Source: JALOLV01 sp046295175 (GTDB lineage Bacteria > Bacteroidota > Bacteroidia > Cytophagales > Spirosomataceae). Taken from it: a stretch of 64,000 nucleotides of DNA. Shown piece after piece: positions 35,035 to 42,826 of this stretch. Below the pieces are notes generated by a model. It was not told the DNA's origin. It saw nothing but the letters and a program-made list of their open reading frames with translations, and searched no databases. Each line of letters begins with the position of its first letter. Position 1 is the stretch's first letter. Location: NCBI GenBank assembly GCA_046295175.1, contig JBKBNY010000018.1, forward strand, positions 1 through 64,000, read 5' to 3'. A program made the position numbers and the translations under genes.

Positions 35035-35099
35035 GACAATCAGAAAGCGAATTAGTGAACAACTATGAAACTTTAAACATTAAACTTTGACACTCACAA

Positions 35100-36062
35100 A
35101 TGGTATTAATATTCACAGAGATTGCCGATGGTGCAATCAAGAAATCATCACTCGAAGCCGTTTATTATGGCTCAAAAGTTGCCGAAATGATGGGAACTTC
35201 AGCAGTAGCTTTGGCAATTGGTAAGGCAGATGCAGCCGAATTGGCAAAAGTAGGTAATTTCGGAGCATCGAAAGTACTTCATGCAGCCGATGCACGCCTC
35301 GAAACAGCCAATAATATGGCTTACGCAACGGTTTTAATAGAAGCCGTTAAAAATACGGGTGCAAAAGTTATCGTTACGGCTAAATCATCATTGGCCGATG
35401 CCGTTACGGCTCGTGCGGCGGGGTCTTTAAAGGCCGCTGTGGTAGGTAATGTTACCGATTTACCAAGCCTTGATGGTGGCTTCAAAGTAAAACGTAGCAT
35501 TTTTACAGGCAAGGCCTTTGCCGAAGTAACGGTAAATTCTGACGTTAAAGTATTGGCTATCAAGAAAAACGCTGTTGCTCCAGTAGAGTCTGGCAATAGT
35601 GCCGCAGTTGAGGCATTTAACGCAACATTGACCGATAATCTTTTTGTGGCACAAGTTACCGAAACCGTAAAAGCCTCGGGAACGGTGTCATTGCCAGAGG
35701 CCGATTTAGTAGTATCGGGCGGTCGTGGCATGAAAGGGCCAGAACATTGGCAACCACTTCTCGACTTGGCGGAGGCTTTGGGTGCAGCTACGGCTTGTTC
35801 AAAACCAGTTTCGGATTTAGACTGGAGACCTCACCACGAACACGTTGGACAAACGGGTGTTAAGGTTGCTCCAAATCTTTATATTGCTTGCGGAATCTCG
35901 GGTGCTATCCAGCATTTGGCGGGTGTCAATTCATCAAAAGTGATTGTGGCAATCAACAAAGACCCCGAAGCACCATTCTTCAAAGCTGCCGACTACGGCA
36001 TCGTTGGAGATGTTTTTGAGGTTTTACCTAAATTGACAAAAGCAGTAAACGCATTAAAATAA
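35100..36062 (+). CDS. etfA: Electron transfer flavoprotein subunit alpha
   Basis: 320 residues. The N-terminal half matches the beta-like fold, and the C-terminal half (about 195-320) carries the FAD site: VVSGGRGMKGPEHW, GAATACSKPVSDLDW, HEHVGQTGVKVAPNLYIACG, ISGAIQHLAG and VAINKDPEAPFFKAADYGIV. This is the classic EtfA signature. It pairs with etfB upstream and ends at a good terminator. Confidence 0.95.
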   Translation: MVLIFTEIADGAIKKSSLEAVYYGSKVAEMMGTSAVALAIGKADAAELAKVGNFGASKVLHAADARLETANNMAYATVLIEAVKNTGAKVIVTAKSSLADAVTARAAGSLKAAVVGNVTDLPSLDGGFKVKRSIFTGKAFAEVTVNSDVKVLAIKKNAVAPVESGNSAAVEAFNATLTDNLFVAQVTETVKASGTVSLPEADLVVSGGRGMKGPEHWQPLLDLAEALGAATACSKPVSDLDWRPHHEHVGQTGVKVAPNLYIACGISGAIQHLAGVNSSKVIVAINKDPEAPFFKAADYGIVGDVFEVLPKLTKAVNALK

Positions 36063-36088
36063 GTAGTTTTGGTATAGAATAGAATCTT

Positions 36089-36122
36089 AGCCATCTGACG
36101 GTTTCTGTCGGATGGCTTTTTT
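36089..36122 (+). terminator. Terminator of the etfBA operon
   Basis: Arms AGCCATCTGAC and GTCGGATGGCT (one G-T pair) with a run of T, beginning 27 bases after the etfA stop codon. Confidence 0.85.
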
Positions 36123-36150
36123 GTTTTCAGTCAAAGAATCAATACTTTTG
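36120..36150 (+). promoter_or_regulatory. Promoter of the TSUP transporter gene
   Basis: TTTG (36120-36123), a 19-base spacer and TACTTTTG (36143-36150) match the Bacteroidota consensus exactly. Transcription would start near 36157, about 24 bases before the GTG start. The -33 element overlaps the terminator tail of etfBA. Confidence 0.65.
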
Positions 36151-36180
36151 TGTAAACGTAAATAGTTTTAAGCAAGATAG

Positions 36181-37164
36181 GTGGAAAAGCAAAAGAGGAT
36201 TCCCTGGTTATATTTTATTTTTGGAGCAATAGTTTTGATTTCGTGGAGTACTTACATGATAAGTACCGATAGTTTTCATATCTATAATGGTCGCTGGGCA
36301 GCTCCATTAACGATGGTTTTTGGGTCTTTTGTAGGCGGTGCTACTCCTGAAGGTGGTGCGGCGGTTGCGTATCCAGTTTTTACTTTACTCTTAAAAATCT
36401 CGCCCGATATTGCCCGAAATTTTGGCTTTGCGATTCAGAGTATCGGCATGACCTCGGCTTCTTTATTGATTTTGGGAATGGGCGTTAAATTAGATTGGAA
36501 CTACATCAAATACGTAACATTTAGCGGTATTTTTGGATTGATTTTTGGAACTTACTACATCGTTCCGCTAATTTCTCCGCCTTTGGCAAAGTTATTTTTT
36601 GTTTCGTTGTGGCTCGGATTCGGCATTGTTTTGTGGCGTCAGAATCGTTCCGAAAACCGTGAAGTATATGATAAAATCGAAAATTTGATGCGTTCGGATA
36701 TTGTTCGCCTGCTGATTTTTGGTTTTTTGGGCGGAATCATCTCTTCGATATTCGGGACGGGCATCAATATTTTTACTTTCTGCCTGATGACGATTTATTA
36801 CCGAGTTAGTGAGAAAGTCGCCACGCCGTCTTCGGTAATCATCATGACAATCGAAACCATCCTTGGCTTTTTTGTTCATGCCCAAGTCTTGAAGGATTTT
36901 CAGGAAGAAACTTTTTATTTGTGGATGACCTGCGTGCCAGTTGTTTTGATTTTTGCACCGCTCGGTGCGTTTATTGTGAGCCGAATCAATCGAAAAAGTG
37001 TGGCAAAAATCCTTTATTTGGTATTGATTATTCAGTTTATAGGGGCAATAATCGTCATAAAACCAAATCTTACTCAATCAATTATCTGCTTTTCGATAAT
37101 GTTATTCAGTATTCTACTTTTCACATATTTATCGAAAATGAGTCCGACGAAAAGTGCATCTTGA
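36181..37164 (+). CDS. TSUP (TauE/SafE) family membrane transporter
   Basis: A 327-residue inner membrane protein with about nine hydrophobic segments. It starts with GTG, supported by the promoter just upstream and by the lack of an ATG nearby. The TSUP hallmark is visible in MVFGSFVGGATPEGGAAVAY, then FTLLLKISPDIARNFGFAIQ, and the repeated half LGGIISSIFGTGINIFTF with ATPSSVIIMTIET. The family exports or imports small organic or sulfur anions. Its place directly ahead of a malonate activation and uptake set hints at a related anion, but the 93-base gap with a separate promoter element argues for independent control. Confidence 0.82.
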   Translation: MEKQKRIPWLYFIFGAIVLISWSTYMISTDSFHIYNGRWAAPLTMVFGSFVGGATPEGGAAVAYPVFTLLLKISPDIARNFGFAIQSIGMTSASLLILGMGVKLDWNYIKYVTFSGIFGLIFGTYYIVPLISPPLAKLFFVSLWLGFGIVLWRQNRSENREVYDKIENLMRSDIVRLLIFGFLGGIISSIFGTGINIFTFCLMTIYYRVSEKVATPSSVIIMTIETILGFFVHAQVLKDFQEETFYLWMTCVPVVLIFAPLGAFIVSRINRKSVAKILYLVLIIQFIGAIIVIKPNLTQSIICFSIMLFSILLFTYLSKMSPTKSAS

Positions 37165-37219
37165 GTCCGATTAAAATATTTTAATCCATTCAAAAAAGTA
37201 CTTTTCTGCGATTGGGTTG

Positions 37220-37227
37220 TATTTTTG
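37220..37227 (+). promoter_or_regulatory. Putative -7 promoter element of the malonate genes
   Basis: TATTTTTG fits TAnnTTTG and lies 31 bases before the ATG of the ligase gene. No exact TTTG stands at the -33 position (CTTTTC is nearest). Confidence 0.45.
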
Positions 37228-37257
37228 TTTGAATTACCAGACAATTAACTCAACCCT

Positions 37258-38739
37258 ATGCTCAAATTAGTCAAAAACGCTTCTGATTCGCTTAATAATC
37301 GGGCAATTATCTCTGATAATCAATCATTTACATACCAGAATCTTTTAGATAAATCGGCCGAATTTGCCTCGATTTTATTAGAGAATACCAATGACTTGAA
37401 AGAAACCCGTGTGGCTTTTATGGTTTCGCCGAGTTTTGAGTATGTCTATGTACAATGGGCAATCTGGCGTTCGGGTGGGGTGGCAGTGCCATTGTGTATT
37501 ACGTATCCGTTGCCGTCTTTACAATACGTTATCGAAGATACAGGAGCCGAAATAATCGTTGCCAGTACCGAATTTGCCGATTTGCTTACTCCGTTGGCAA
37601 AAGAAAAAGGAATCAGAATGATTGTTTTGGGCGAAAATAACTCAATTAAGCCTAAGAAATTACCAAATATTGTAGCTTCTCGCCGTGCGATGATTTTGTA
37701 CACGAGCGGAACGACTAATCTACCGAAAGGAGTTGTAACGACTCATTCTAATATCGAAGCACAGGTTTCGACTTTGGTGAAATCGTGGCGGTGGTCGGCC
37801 AACGACCACATTTTGTGTGTTTTACCACTGCATCATGTTCATGGCATCATCAATGTTATTTCGTGTGCTTTGTGGTCGGGTGCAACGGTTGAGTTTTTGC
37901 CTTCGTTTTCGGCTGAGGGCGTTTTTGGGGCTTTTGGTAGAGGAAGTATCAATATTTTCATGGCCGTACCGACGATTTATTTCAAACTGATTTCTTATTG
38001 GGAAAGCCAGCCCGAATCTGTCCAAAAACAGATTACGCAGACCCTCGCCAAGTTTAGATTGATGGTGTCGGGTTCGGCGGCATTGCCAGTATCGGTCATG
38101 GAAAAATGGAAGCATATTAGTACCCATACGCTACTTGAACGCTACGGAATGACTGAGATTGGTATGGGAATCAGTAACCCTTACTATGGCGAACGCAAGG
38201 CTGGCTACATTGGCAAGCCATTGAGTGGTGTGAAAGCAAGGCTCGTTGATGAAAATAACCAAGTCGTGAAGCGAGGTACGGCTGGGGAGATTCAGATAAA
38301 AGGAAAAAATGTTTTCTTAGAATATTGGAATAAACCCGAAGCAACAGCCAAGACTTTTACCGAAGATGGATGGTTCAAAACGGGTGATATTGCCGTTGTC
38401 GAGAAAGGCTATTTCAGGATTTTGGGTAGGGATTCGATAGATATTATTAAGTCGGGAGGGTATAAGATTTCGGCTTTGGAGATTGAAGAAGTTTTGCGTA
38501 CACATCCTGCAATTAAGGATTGCAGTGTGGTTGGAGTTCCGAACGATGAATGGGGCGAGTTGGTTGCGGCTGCTTTGGTCTTGAATGAAGAAAATATTGA
38601 TTTGCAAGCTCTTAATAAATGGATGCGAGAGAAAATACCTGCCTATAAAACACCACGTGCTTACAAAGTGGTGGCAGAATTACCCCGAAACGCGATGGGA
38701 AAGGTAACTAAAAATGACCTTAAACCGCTTTTTAATTGA
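37258..38739 (+). CDS. Malonyl-CoA synthetase-like acyl-CoA ligase (MatB-like)
   Basis: A 493-residue adenylate-forming enzyme that would join malonate (or a similar short acid) to CoA with ATP. Motifs: AMILYTSGTTNLPKGVV (phosphate loop, about 141-157), LLERYGMTEIGMGISNP (about 290-306), WFKTGDIAV (about 374) and the C-terminal hinge and catalytic Lys region GRDSIDIIKSGGYKISALEI. The next two genes encode both halves of the MadLM malonate transporter, which strongly favours malonate as substrate. No malonyl-CoA decarboxylase is nearby, so the product may feed fatty acid synthesis directly. Confidence 0.85.
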   Translation: MLKLVKNASDSLNNRAIISDNQSFTYQNLLDKSAEFASILLENTNDLKETRVAFMVSPSFEYVYVQWAIWRSGGVAVPLCITYPLPSLQYVIEDTGAEIIVASTEFADLLTPLAKEKGIRMIVLGENNSIKPKKLPNIVASRRAMILYTSGTTNLPKGVVTTHSNIEAQVSTLVKSWRWSANDHILCVLPLHHVHGIINVISCALWSGATVEFLPSFSAEGVFGAFGRGSINIFMAVPTIYFKLISYWESQPESVQKQITQTLAKFRLMVSGSAALPVSVMEKWKHISTHTLLERYGMTEIGMGISNPYYGERKAGYIGKPLSGVKARLVDENNQVVKRGTAGEIQIKGKNVFLEYWNKPEATAKTFTEDGWFKTGDIAVVEKGYFRILGRDSIDIIKSGGYKISALEIEEVLRTHPAIKDCSVVGVPNDEWGELVAAALVLNEENIDLQALNKWMREKIPAYKTPRAYKVVAELPRNAMGKVTKNDLKPLFN

Positions 38740-38821
38740 TTATCAATCAAGAATCCGTGCCATGCACAACATGATACGGGCATCGAACCTTTACATTATT
38801 CCCCTAATACCTAAAACTACC

Positions 38822-39187
38822 ATGACAATCTACGGAGTTGCTCTTCTGGCTTTTTGCTATTTGGTTGGGCAGATTTTTGGCGAATACCTCGGCAAGGCCA
38901 TTGGGGTAGATGCCAACGTCGGTGGTGTTGGCTTTGCCATGCTACTGCTGATTTTTATCAATAGTTGGCTCGACCGAAAAGGTTGGCTGAATGATGCTGC
39001 CCAAAGCGGAATCCAGTTCTGGAACCAAATGTATATCCCGATTATTGTGGCGATGGCGGCAACCCAAAACGTAAAAATGGCGGTTTCGGGCGGATTAGTA
39101 GCACTTTTGGCTGGAGTCGTTCCAGTAGCGATTTGTTTTTTTGTGATTCCATTTCTAACTAAAACCTTCAAAAATCCGCATAGTTGA
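38822..39187 (+). CDS. madL: Malonate transporter subunit MadL
   Basis: About 121 residues from the ATG at 38822. The conserved MadL start MTIYGVALLAFCYLVGQIFG begins here; upstream in-frame ATGs (38714, 38762, 38771) would overlap the ligase or add an unlikely tail. Four membrane helices, with GKAIGVDANVGGVGFAMLLL and FWNQMYIPIIVAMAATQNV typical of the family. With MadM it forms the sodium-dependent malonate importer. The gap to madM is one base. Confidence 0.9.
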   Translation: MTIYGVALLAFCYLVGQIFGEYLGKAIGVDANVGGVGFAMLLLIFINSWLDRKGWLNDAAQSGIQFWNQMYIPIIVAMAATQNVKMAVSGGLVALLAGVVPVAICFFVIPFLTKTFKNPHS

Positions 39188-39188
39188 T

Positions 39189-39947
39189 ATGGAAATCCTA
39201 CTAAAATTTATCGAAAAAAACGGACTCGTTTTTGCCTTCTTGATAATCGGATTAGTCATTTTTATTGCCGATTTGATTTCAAAAAGATTGCTCAATTCTA
39301 AAGTTCCGACACCTGCCGTAGCCATCGTTTTTGGATTAATAATGGCTTATTTTGGTGGAGTTATTTCGGGAGGAGAAAAGGGAATCGCCGATGTAAAACT
39401 TTTTGCGGGAATCGGGACGCTTGGCGGAGCAATGTTTCGTGATTTTGCTATCGTATCTACGGCACTCGGAGCAAGTATTTTACTGATGAAAAAATCGGGT
39501 TTGGTTGGGGCGATTTCGTTGATGATTGGAATTACACTTTCGTTTTTCTTTGGTGTGAGCGTTGCATACATTTTGGGCTATCGAGATGCCATTAGCCTAA
39601 CTACGATTGGGGCGGGTGCGTGTACTTACATCGTTGGGCCAGTAACGGGGGCGGCTATCGGGGCGAGTTCGGAGATAATTGCATTGAGTATAGCGGCTGG
39701 GGTTGTGAAAGCAACCGTGGTGGCAATTGCTACGCCATTATTGGCAAAACGCATCGGATTGGATAATCCGCACACGGCGATGGTTTTTGGTGGAATTATG
39801 GGGACAAACGCGGGTGTAATGGCAGGCTTAGCAGCAACCGACCCAAAACTTGTGCCTTATGGAGCATTAACAGCCACTTTTTACACGGGTCTTGGCTGTT
39901 TACTTTGTCCATCGGTTTTTTATTTATTGATACGGATGATGGCCTAA
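39189..39947 (+). CDS. madM: Malonate transporter subunit MadM
   Basis: 252 residues, about eight membrane helices. Family features: PTPAVAIVFGLIMAYFGGVI, LGGAMFRDFAIVSTALG, GAGACTYIVGPVTGAAIGAS and HTAMVFGGIMGTNAGVMAGL. It is directly coupled to madL (one-base gap). Gene order ligase-madL-madM makes a compact malonate uptake and activation operon. Confidence 0.92.
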   Translation: MEILLKFIEKNGLVFAFLIIGLVIFIADLISKRLLNSKVPTPAVAIVFGLIMAYFGGVISGGEKGIADVKLFAGIGTLGGAMFRDFAIVSTALGASILLMKKSGLVGAISLMIGITLSFFFGVSVAYILGYRDAISLTTIGAGACTYIVGPVTGAAIGASSEIIALSIAAGVVKATVVAIATPLLAKRIGLDNPHTAMVFGGIMGTNAGVMAGLAATDPKLVPYGALTATFYTGLGCLLCPSVFYLLIRMMA

Positions 39948-39956
39948 ATATTCATT

Positions 39957-40040
39957 GGTCATTCGATAGTTAATCAATTGTAAATGTTTTGCAACGAATG
40001 AGAGGTACGCCTCCCGCAACAGACTGACCATCGAATGACC
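39957..40040. repeat. Inverted repeat between convergent genes
   Basis: Perfect 11-bp arms GGTCATTCGAT (39957-39967) and ATCGAATGACC (40030-40040), with a smaller hairpin GAGG-TACG-CCTC inside. It fills the gap between madM and the fucosidase gene. No T-tract, so a repeat element is more likely than a simple terminator. Confidence 0.6.
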
Positions 40041-40047
40041 GATTATT

Positions 40048-41475
40048 CTACATTTCAAACTTTAAAGCCAAAGCAGGATAATTCTTGTATTTTTCTACTA
40101 ATTCTTTAGGCAAATAAACTACTGTTTTTGTTCCTTTTTTCTCCCATTTCAAAGCCAGATTTTCGCTGATTAAGACGACTTTGCTACCAATTTTTGGTGT
40201 ATTGCCCGTCCAACTGATTGTTGCTGTTGGTACTTGATTTTCGGGAATTCTTACCAAAGCAAAATGATTGGTTTTGTTTTTGGTGAAATAAATCTCTTTG
40301 TCGTTGTAAATATTGGTTGTACGAGTTCCGTAAATGGCTTCACCGTTCACGTTGAGCCATTCCCCGATTTCTTTAAGGCGTTGTACTTGAACTGGCAGGA
40401 AGGTTCCTTGAGCGGTTGGGCCAACTCCGAGCAATAAACTACCGCCTTTAGCCACGATTTCGATAAGATTATGAATGACTTTGTTCGATGATTTAAAATT
40501 ATCATTCGGCACATAACCCCAAGCCCCGCCGAGTGTGATACAACTTTCCCACGGAGTGTCGGATTTTGTTTTCGGAATTGCTTGTTCGGGCGTTCGATAG
40601 TTTTCGTAAAGCCCATGAACGGTTCTATCCACAATCAGCAAGCCCGGTTGGTTTTTACGAACCATTTGGGCGATTTTTGGCATATCAATTTCTTGACTAA
40701 ATTCTGGAATTCTTGCCCCCCAAGAACGCACTTCATCAGTAACGGTATTAAGCGGACGCACCCAACCACCATCAAGCCAAAGGATGTCAATTTTGCCATA
40801 ATTGCTCGTAAGTTCGTTGATTTGGTTATTCGTGAATTCCTTAAATTTATTCCATCTCCACGGAAACTTGCGGATGTCATAGTTTACGTTTCTATCGGGT
40901 GTGGCGTACCTGTCCCACCAAAAATATTGAGAATGCCAATCTGGTTTCGAGAAATAAGCCCCAATCATAAAGTTTTCGTTGCGAAAAGCATTAAAAACGT
41001 ATTTGGCAACATCAGCTCTCGGGTTCGACGCAAAAGGCCCATTGCTGATTTTAAAATCAGAATATTTGGTGTCGAACATACTGAAACCATCGTGGTGTTT
41101 GGTCGTAAAAACCACGTATTTCATACCGGCATCTTTGGCGGCTTTTGCCCAAGATTCGGGGTCGAATTGCGTCGGGTTAAACTGACTATTCAATCCCCAA
41201 TACCATTTTTTGTAGTCATCGTAGCGGATGGTGCTATCGCGATTTATCCAATCTTCATTGCATAGTTCCCATGATTCGATGATTCCCGGAACGGAATAAA
41301 GTCCCCAGTGGATAATCATCCCAAACTTCAAATCTCGCCATTGCTCTAACTTTTGCCTAACATCAGGCTCGGTAGGATATTGATACTGGGTCGAAGCCGT
41401 ATGCAAATTGTGCTGTGCAACCGCCGTCGAAAAAAGTGAAACGATTAGAAAAACGATTTTAAAAATACTTTTCAT
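40048..41475 (-). CDS. Alpha-L-fucosidase (GH29 family)
   Basis: A 475-residue exported glycosidase that removes terminal fucose. Signal peptide about 1-20 (LFSTAVAQ). Family features: KFGMIIHWGLYSVPG (52-66), AKDAGMKYVVFTTKHHDGFS (112-131), and IDILWLDGGW (about 230), where the Asp of WLDG is the expected nucleophile of GH29. A C-terminal beta-sandwich follows (about 360-475). Likely periplasmic. The nearest SusC/SusD genes are 20 kb away, so it is not clearly part of a polysaccharide locus. It follows the sterol-desaturase gene by 39 bases. Confidence 0.92.
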   Translation of the reverse strand: MKSIFKIVFLIVSLFSTAVAQHNLHTASTQYQYPTEPDVRQKLEQWRDLKFGMIIHWGLYSVPGIIESWELCNEDWINRDSTIRYDDYKKWYWGLNSQFNPTQFDPESWAKAAKDAGMKYVVFTTKHHDGFSMFDTKYSDFKISNGPFASNPRADVAKYVFNAFRNENFMIGAYFSKPDWHSQYFWWDRYATPDRNVNYDIRKFPWRWNKFKEFTNNQINELTSNYGKIDILWLDGGWVRPLNTVTDEVRSWGARIPEFSQEIDMPKIAQMVRKNQPGLLIVDRTVHGLYENYRTPEQAIPKTKSDTPWESCITLGGAWGYVPNDNFKSSNKVIHNLIEIVAKGGSLLLGVGPTAQGTFLPVQVQRLKEIGEWLNVNGEAIYGTRTTNIYNDKEIYFTKNKTNHFALVRIPENQVPTATISWTGNTPKIGSKVVLISENLALKWEKKGTKTVVYLPKELVEKYKNYPALALKFEM

Positions 41476-41514
41476 GTTTTAGTTTTTAGGTAGTAATGGG
41501 TTCGCCGTCCCGTT

Positions 41515-42510
41515 TTATTGATTTTGAGTAATGTCTCTGAAATATTCGGCTTTTACAACTTTTGCCGTTTTGTGGTTGCCCGAATGATGCCACCCCGGAG
41601 GCATAAATAGGTACAAAAATTTATCTTTGAGGGTAGGGGCTTCGTAAACGTCTTTGATAAGTGTAGTGATTTCGCCAAAGTAAGCGTCCAAAAAATCGGC
41701 TTCTTTCATCGGGCGAGTGATACCATATTCGGGAGCGATTTCTTGCTTTTCTTCTTGGAGCGTTCCGAAGGCTTTATCCCAGATATTCAATAAGTTACAG
41801 AAATTTGTATCCATATAAAGCGGATTTCGTGCGTGATGCACACGGTGGTGCGAGGGCGTCAGGATGATTTTGTTGAGAATTCCCAAACGACCATCTTTCA
41901 TAAGGTTTTCGCCAATGTGGATAAAAGCCCCCCAAGTGCCATCAATAAACATTATCAGAAACAACAGCGGAGGATTTACACCGAGCAAAATACAAATGGT
42001 TGTTCGGATAAAATCGGCGTACGGAGCTTCTAAGAAAAAATGGGCGTAAGTTACCGAAAGATTCATGTATTCGGGGGCGTGGTGGGTTGAGTGCAAACAC
42101 CAAAAAAGCCTTACTTTATGCCCCAAATAATGGTAAATTAAATGCGAAAACTCCCAAACGATGTATCCATAAACAAACCAATACCACGTAAATGTAGATT
42201 TGAAAATGGCATAAGGCTCAAAAACTGCGATACAAAAAGCCACTAAGCCGATAGAAATAAATCGAGAGATAAATCGGTTGAAAACATAAGTAAAAAATGC
42301 AACTTTGTACTGAACAAAACTCAAACGTCGATAAAAGTAAGCTCGGATGATTTCGATGACCAATAGCACTGGAATCAACGGGCCGAAGACCGCCCCTGCA
42401 CCTTTTTGGGTCAGGATTTCGGAGTAATTGCCCGATTCGATGATTTCGATGAGTGTTCCGAAACCGAAAAATCCTTTGATTTCGTTGAGTAAAGTTTCAA
42501 AAATTTCCAT
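41515..42510 (-). CDS. Sterol desaturase / fatty acid hydroxylase family membrane enzyme
   Basis: A 331-residue membrane di-iron enzyme with about four helices in the first 180 residues. Histidine clusters expected to bind iron are all present: HLIYH (about 138-142), WCLHSTHH (about 153-160), and HHRVHHARN (about 230-238), with a further YAHFF. The family hydroxylates or desaturates lipids, sterols or carotenoids; the substrate is unknown. Probably co-transcribed with the fucosidase. Confidence 0.88.
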   Translation of the reverse strand: MEIFETLLNEIKGFFGFGTLIEIIESGNYSEILTQKGAGAVFGPLIPVLLVIEIIRAYFYRRLSFVQYKVAFFTYVFNRFISRFISIGLVAFCIAVFEPYAIFKSTFTWYWFVYGYIVWEFSHLIYHYLGHKVRLFWCLHSTHHAPEYMNLSVTYAHFFLEAPYADFIRTTICILLGVNPPLLFLIMFIDGTWGAFIHIGENLMKDGRLGILNKIILTPSHHRVHHARNPLYMDTNFCNLLNIWDKAFGTLQEEKQEIAPEYGITRPMKEADFLDAYFGEITTLIKDVYEAPTLKDKFLYLFMPPGWHHSGNHKTAKVVKAEYFRDITQNQ

Positions 42511-42826
42511 TTTTGCTTTAATAGATTAGGCTTGAATAGGGTTTGTAAATAACTTAATTGTTTTGGATTCAGAAAAATAATCTTGTAATCATTGCACCAA
42601 GACCTTGAAACAAAGCAAATCAAATGTTTATTTTGCAATCTGATTTTGAGGTGTTTGAGTATCGAAATTATTTTGGTTTGTAAATAAAAAATTAATAGAA
42701 TATTAATTTACTGATTATTCTGAATAATTTTAACCCTACAAATTTTTCATTGTTAATTTATGTAATTGATAATGAGAGATTTCTGAGAAATCAAACATTT
42801 CTATACTTTATCAACTTATAAGTTTC
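42511..42826. other. Divergent A/T-rich control gap
   Basis: 316 bases between two divergent genes. No convincing frame or repeat. It presumably carries both promoters; I cannot assign exact elements. Confidence 0.35.

Noticed and set aside
36592..37077. 161-codon minus-strand frame inside the TSUP gene
   Set aside because: Highly charged antisense of membrane helices, a common artefact.
38714..38821. Earlier start codons for MadL
   Set aside because: MadL proteins begin MTIYGVALL, which corresponds to the ATG at 38822.
40582..41265. 227-codon plus-strand frame inside the fucosidase gene
   Set aside because: Antisense to GH29 motifs; no signal peptide or domain of its own.
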